Assembly: GCA_902787365.1 (NCBI GenBank)
Contig: CADAGC010000001.1
Coordinates: 33,100 to 96,357, forward strand
Origin: an uncultured Ruminococcus sp.
Lineage (GTDB): Bacteria > Bacillota > Clostridia > Oscillospirales > Ruminococcaceae
DNA: 63,258 nucleotides
Reading direction: 5' to 3'
Of the stretch, positions 61,901 through 63,258 are shown piece by piece (the first letter of the stretch is position 1; every line of letters starts with the position of its first letter). The notes under the pieces were generated by a model. The model worked only from the letters and a program-made list of their open reading frames with translations, searched no databases and was not told where the DNA came from. The position numbers and the translations under genes were made by a program.

Positions 61901-62012
61901 GGCAGCACTCATACTCATAGCCATAAGCGTATTCTTAACACTTATCGCAGGCATTATACCTTCAAGAAGTGCGGCAAAGAAAGACCCTGTTGTGGCTCTG
62001 AGAACAGAATAA
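58992..62012 (+). CDS. ABC exporter with fused ATPase and FtsX-type permease
   Basis: A 1006-residue single-chain exporter of the MacB/LolCDE type. ATG 58992 follows AAGGAGTG. ATPase domain, residues ~1-225: Walker A GPSGCGKTT, MSGGQMQRVAIARAL, Walker B DIILADEPTGALD and THNPE. One membrane segment lies near 280-300, then a very long outer domain (~300-865). It includes a Met-rich stretch (~424-460) and a Glu/Lys/Met helical stretch (~690-770). Three C-terminal segments have the FtsX signature (GVITLISVQERTKEIGILRAIGAS). Substrate is unknown. Confidence 0.9.
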   Translation: MLELKGIKKDYPAGDGIVHALKGIDLKFRNSEFVAILGPSGCGKTTMLNIIGGLDQYTEGDLVINGRSTKDFKNRDWDGYRNHSIGFVFQSYNLIPHQTVLRNVELALTLSGVSKNERRERAKKALEDVGLGSQLDKRPSQMSGGQMQRVAIARALVNNPDIILADEPTGALDTETSVQVMEILKNISKDRLIVMVTHNPELAEKYASRTIRMLDGEIKDDTQPLTAEETAQLEKDDTKKREENDKKKMPSMSFATSFSLSLKNLFTKKGRTILTAFAGSIGIIGIALVLSISEGFTRYINEVQEQTLSSYPLTIKDSEMDLSEIMETFMGIDKKEITHEKDAIYKKSAIYEIIDAFNHLEAKENDLKSFKKFIDSERDKEDSKLGNALSGVQYSYGLDLLVYTKNVDGKILHSDVNEIMNEIIKEHMGIDMAAMNQAEGQMMGGMSSMNMMSSMGGGASRSWKEMLPNDDGTGINEVLKKQYEVVYGEWPKAYNEIVLVLDENNELDDLTLYALGLETKEDVDNIMKASMKGEELNMDNADTKWSYEEVCSRTFKVILNSSCYKYDEETGTYTDLRTSEAGLQYLYDNGLDLKISGIIRPDPDATATMLNTSAAYTSDLTKYVVDQMKNSDAIKAQLADETKDVITGLPFKDKEAVLDDKQKTDAFKEAVNKLDEKGKAQMYHKLMTTPDEATLASMTEESMKAMSTDDMKKALSKVMAEQMGMKEEEISGYLAKMSESEIKESFEKMMTEQVKAEYAAKIEEQLSKMTQAQLAAGLDDVVKALNEKQGAFFYDNILEFSDSDYDSNLLKLGYIDLEKPTAINLYASTFENKDIIKDEIDAYNEGKDEVDQIKYTDYIGIMMSSITTIINAITYALIAFVGISLVVSSIMIGVITLISVQERTKEIGILRAIGASKHDVSSMFNAETIIIGFISGLIGVVVTYLLCIPINLIVHSLTGLNNLSAYLPIVAALILIAISVFLTLIAGIIPSRSAAKKDPVVALRTE

Positions 62013-62024
62013 CAGCATAACGAT

Positions 62025-62060
62025 ACCCCGCTATGGAGATTATCCACAGCGGGGTTTTGT
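62025..62060. terminator. Terminator between the ABC gene and XRE gene
   Basis: ACCCCGCT (62025-62032) pairs with AGCGGGGT (62048-62055), then TTTT on the plus strand. Confidence 0.85.
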
Positions 62061-62066
62061 GTTATT

Positions 62067-62276
62067 TTACTCTTCTTTTTTATACTCAAACAAGTCACCC
62101 GGCTGGCAGTCGAGCACTTTACATATAGCTTCGAGCGTTTCAAAGCGTATGCCTTTCATCTTGCCCGTTTTGAGGTTTGAGAGGTTGACATTGGTCATGC
62201 CCACACGCTCGGCAAGCTCGTTTAGTGATATCTTCCTGTCAGCCATCATTCTGTCAAGCCTTACTATTATCGGCAT
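62067..62276 (-). CDS. XRE-family small regulator (YozG-like)
   Basis: A 69-residue HTH protein. ATG 62276 (MPIIVRLDRMMADRKISLNE) opens a near-complete Cro/C1 HTH: LNELAERVGMTNVNLSNLKTGK, then the KGIRFETLEAICKVLDCQPGDLFEY ending typical of the YozG/YozE-type group. It lies 12 bases after the DUF2975 gene. The pair is common in Firmicutes and presumably controls its own operator. Confidence 0.92.
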   Translation of the reverse strand: MPIIVRLDRMMADRKISLNELAERVGMTNVNLSNLKTGKMKGIRFETLEAICKVLDCQPGDLFEYKKEE

Positions 62277-62288
62277 ATAAACGCCCCC

Positions 62289-62939
62289 TTACGCTATCAG
62301 GTCATTGTCTTCCTGCAGCTTAACGCCGTAGTCGAACACCTGACCTATGAACATGATAACAAAGCCTATGATGAACATATAAAGCGAGTCGATAGTAAAT
62401 GTCGAGCGTATGTGAGAGAACCTGAAAAACTTCATCAGAAAGACCACAAGCCCGGGAACGATAGCAAGGCAGAACTGCAAAATGCCCACGGCCTTTATAC
62501 GCATGGCGTTGGCCTTTGTAAAGGGCGTGCCGTCTTTTAGGCTTCTAACAATGAACATTATGAGGGTTATCATAGCGCAGAGTATCACCGTGTAGGAAAA
62601 GCCCCTTGCCTCCTGAATAAGCGCACAGTATCTGTAGTCGGTGTTGCCGTCATCATCAAGCATATCAAATTCGTTTATGTCAACATCGCCACGGTAGTCG
62701 CCGTTTCGGTAGAGCATATATATCTTCTGCCCGCCCGTCATATCTATCTTTTCCTGCTTGCCGTCTTCATCGGCGTATGTTACGTCCTCCTGATAGCGAA
62801 TCTCGTAGCTGTCATTGTCGGCGGTAATATCCTTAATAAAATCACGCCCGTAGAAAAACAGCAGCACCACAAACATATAGGGCAGTATTATAAGCGATAA
62901 CAGTCTTTTTGCGTCTTTCTTTTTATCGGTCTTTTTCAT
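62289..62939 (-). CDS. DUF2975 membrane protein
   Basis: A 216-residue membrane protein with a basic N-terminus, a segment at ~15-33, an outer loop of ~70 residues rich in Asp/Tyr, then three segments at ~115-135, 150-170 and 185-205. The last half (FTKANAMRIKAVGILQFCLAI, DYGVKLQEDNDLIA) is DUF2975. In this family the last tail, often L-Q-x-D-x-D-L, is close to the partner regulator gene, as here. Confidence 0.88.
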   Translation of the reverse strand: MKKTDKKKDAKRLLSLIILPYMFVVLLFFYGRDFIKDITADNDSYEIRYQEDVTYADEDGKQEKIDMTGGQKIYMLYRNGDYRGDVDINEFDMLDDDGNTDYRYCALIQEARGFSYTVILCAMITLIMFIVRSLKDGTPFTKANAMRIKAVGILQFCLAIVPGLVVFLMKFFRFSHIRSTFTIDSLYMFIIGFVIMFIGQVFDYGVKLQEDNDLIA

Positions 62940-62987
62940 AAGTCAGCACTCCTTTTTTGATTAAGCTGTTGTAAACTCTCCCCTGTG

Positions 62988-63008
62988 ATTTAAAGTCTTA
63001 CTTTAAAT
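62988..63008. promoter_or_regulatory. Operator copy 1 of the DUF2975-XRE pair
   Basis: ATTTAAAG-N5-CTTTAAAT, just downstream of the predicted transcription start. It is part of a longer 23-bp palindrome. Confidence 0.75.
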
Positions 63009-63019
63009 CCTGTGATTAC

Positions 63020-63048
63020 ATAATACCACAGCTTTTCAAGTTTGTCAA
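63020..63048 (-). promoter_or_regulatory. Promoter of the DUF2975-XRE pair
   Basis: On the minus strand TTGACA (63043-63048) and TATTAT (63020-63025), spacer 17. Confidence 0.8.
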
Positions 63049-63053
63049 TAAGA

Positions 63054-63074
63054 ATTTAAAGCATTACTTTAAAT
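63054..63074. promoter_or_regulatory. Operator copy 2 of the DUF2975-XRE pair
   Basis: ATTTAAAG-N5-CTTTAAAT, directly upstream of the -35. The same 8-base arms as copy 1; centre-to-centre distance is 66 bases. Confidence 0.75.
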
Positions 63075-63189
63075 ATTTATATTTTCACCAAATGCAGAGC
63101 GAGTTTTTAGGTGATTTTTTACATAAGATATACAAAAATGCCCCCGAAACCTAAGACGAGTACTGATACAGAATAACTATAATGATGAT

Positions 63190-63226
63190 TGAGGGAAACC
63201 CTTTTGAAAAAGGGTTATCCCTCAAA
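63190..63226. repeat. Long hairpin at right edge
   Basis: TTGAGGGA-AACCCTTTT and AAAAGGGTT-ATCCCTCAA form a long imperfect hairpin. It could be a terminator or a dispersed repeat; the window ends here. Confidence 0.5.
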
Positions 63227-63258
63227 CTCCCTTCCTAAAACTTCTGTTTTTGTTTTTG

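Overview
The window comes from a low-to-mid GC, Gram-positive anaerobe of the class Clostridia, most likely a Ruminococcus-like member of the Oscillospiraceae. The evidence is a spoIIP gene, a trimeric [FeFe]-hydrogenase operon (hydC-hydB-hydA), a Firmicutes-type flagellar block (flgM-flgN-flgK-flgL-DUF6470-fliW-csrA and fliD-fliS), a fused secDF, and many near-consensus sigma-A promoters with strong AGGAGG-type ribosome sites. Species assignment is not possible from sequence alone. I found no rRNA, tRNA or CRISPR array.

Layout: (1) 1-6.6 kb, minus strand: a small SH3-domain gene, then rpoB and the 5' part of rpoC, which runs off the left edge. (2) 6.7-15 kb: secDF, then a CorC-type membrane protein, a transglutaminase-domain lipoprotein, a 49-residue membrane peptide and spoIIP on the plus strand, then a VanY-type peptidase on the minus strand. 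(3) 15.3-22.8 kb, plus strand: a MraY-like transferase, a flippase-like membrane protein, pssA and psd (phosphatidylethanolamine synthesis), a type I pullulanase and two tandem zinc-ribbon membrane paralogues. (4) 22.8-30.4 kb: typA, a small membrane protein, a three-gene FAD oxidoreductase/DUF1667 operon, a compact locus that looks like a type I toxin-antisense RNA pair, and xylA. (5) 30.7-35.6 kb: an ABC exporter, a TraB/GumN-family lipoprotein, a ComFB-domain protein and an orphan ParA ATPase. (6) 35.9-45.1 kb: late flagellar genes behind two sigma-28-like promoters; no flagellin gene is present. (7) 45.2-55.5 kb: an asparagine synthetase without the glutaminase cysteine, the hydrogenase operon with a Rex-like palindrome upstream, then alpha-galactosidase, a sugar symporter and a TetR regulator. 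(8) 55.6-63 kb: a GT28-like protein divergent from tetR, nrdR, thrH, a large ABC ATPase-permease fusion, and an XRE/DUF2975 pair with two copies of a palindromic operator.

Two signals stand out. First, about a dozen copies of a dispersed element are bounded by inverted arrays of heptamers (GCATAAT, GCACAAT, GTTAACA variants) and carry up to four short internal hairpins. Left and right heptamers match within a copy but differ between copies, and internal stems change in a compensatory way. The arrays repeatedly supply or touch the stop codon of the neighbouring gene, on both strands. Second, at 28.67-29.06 kb a 35-residue membrane peptide gene with a self-sequestered ribosome site converges with a promoter-driven small RNA that carries segments complementary to the toxin leader. 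This has the architecture of a type I toxin-antitoxin system.
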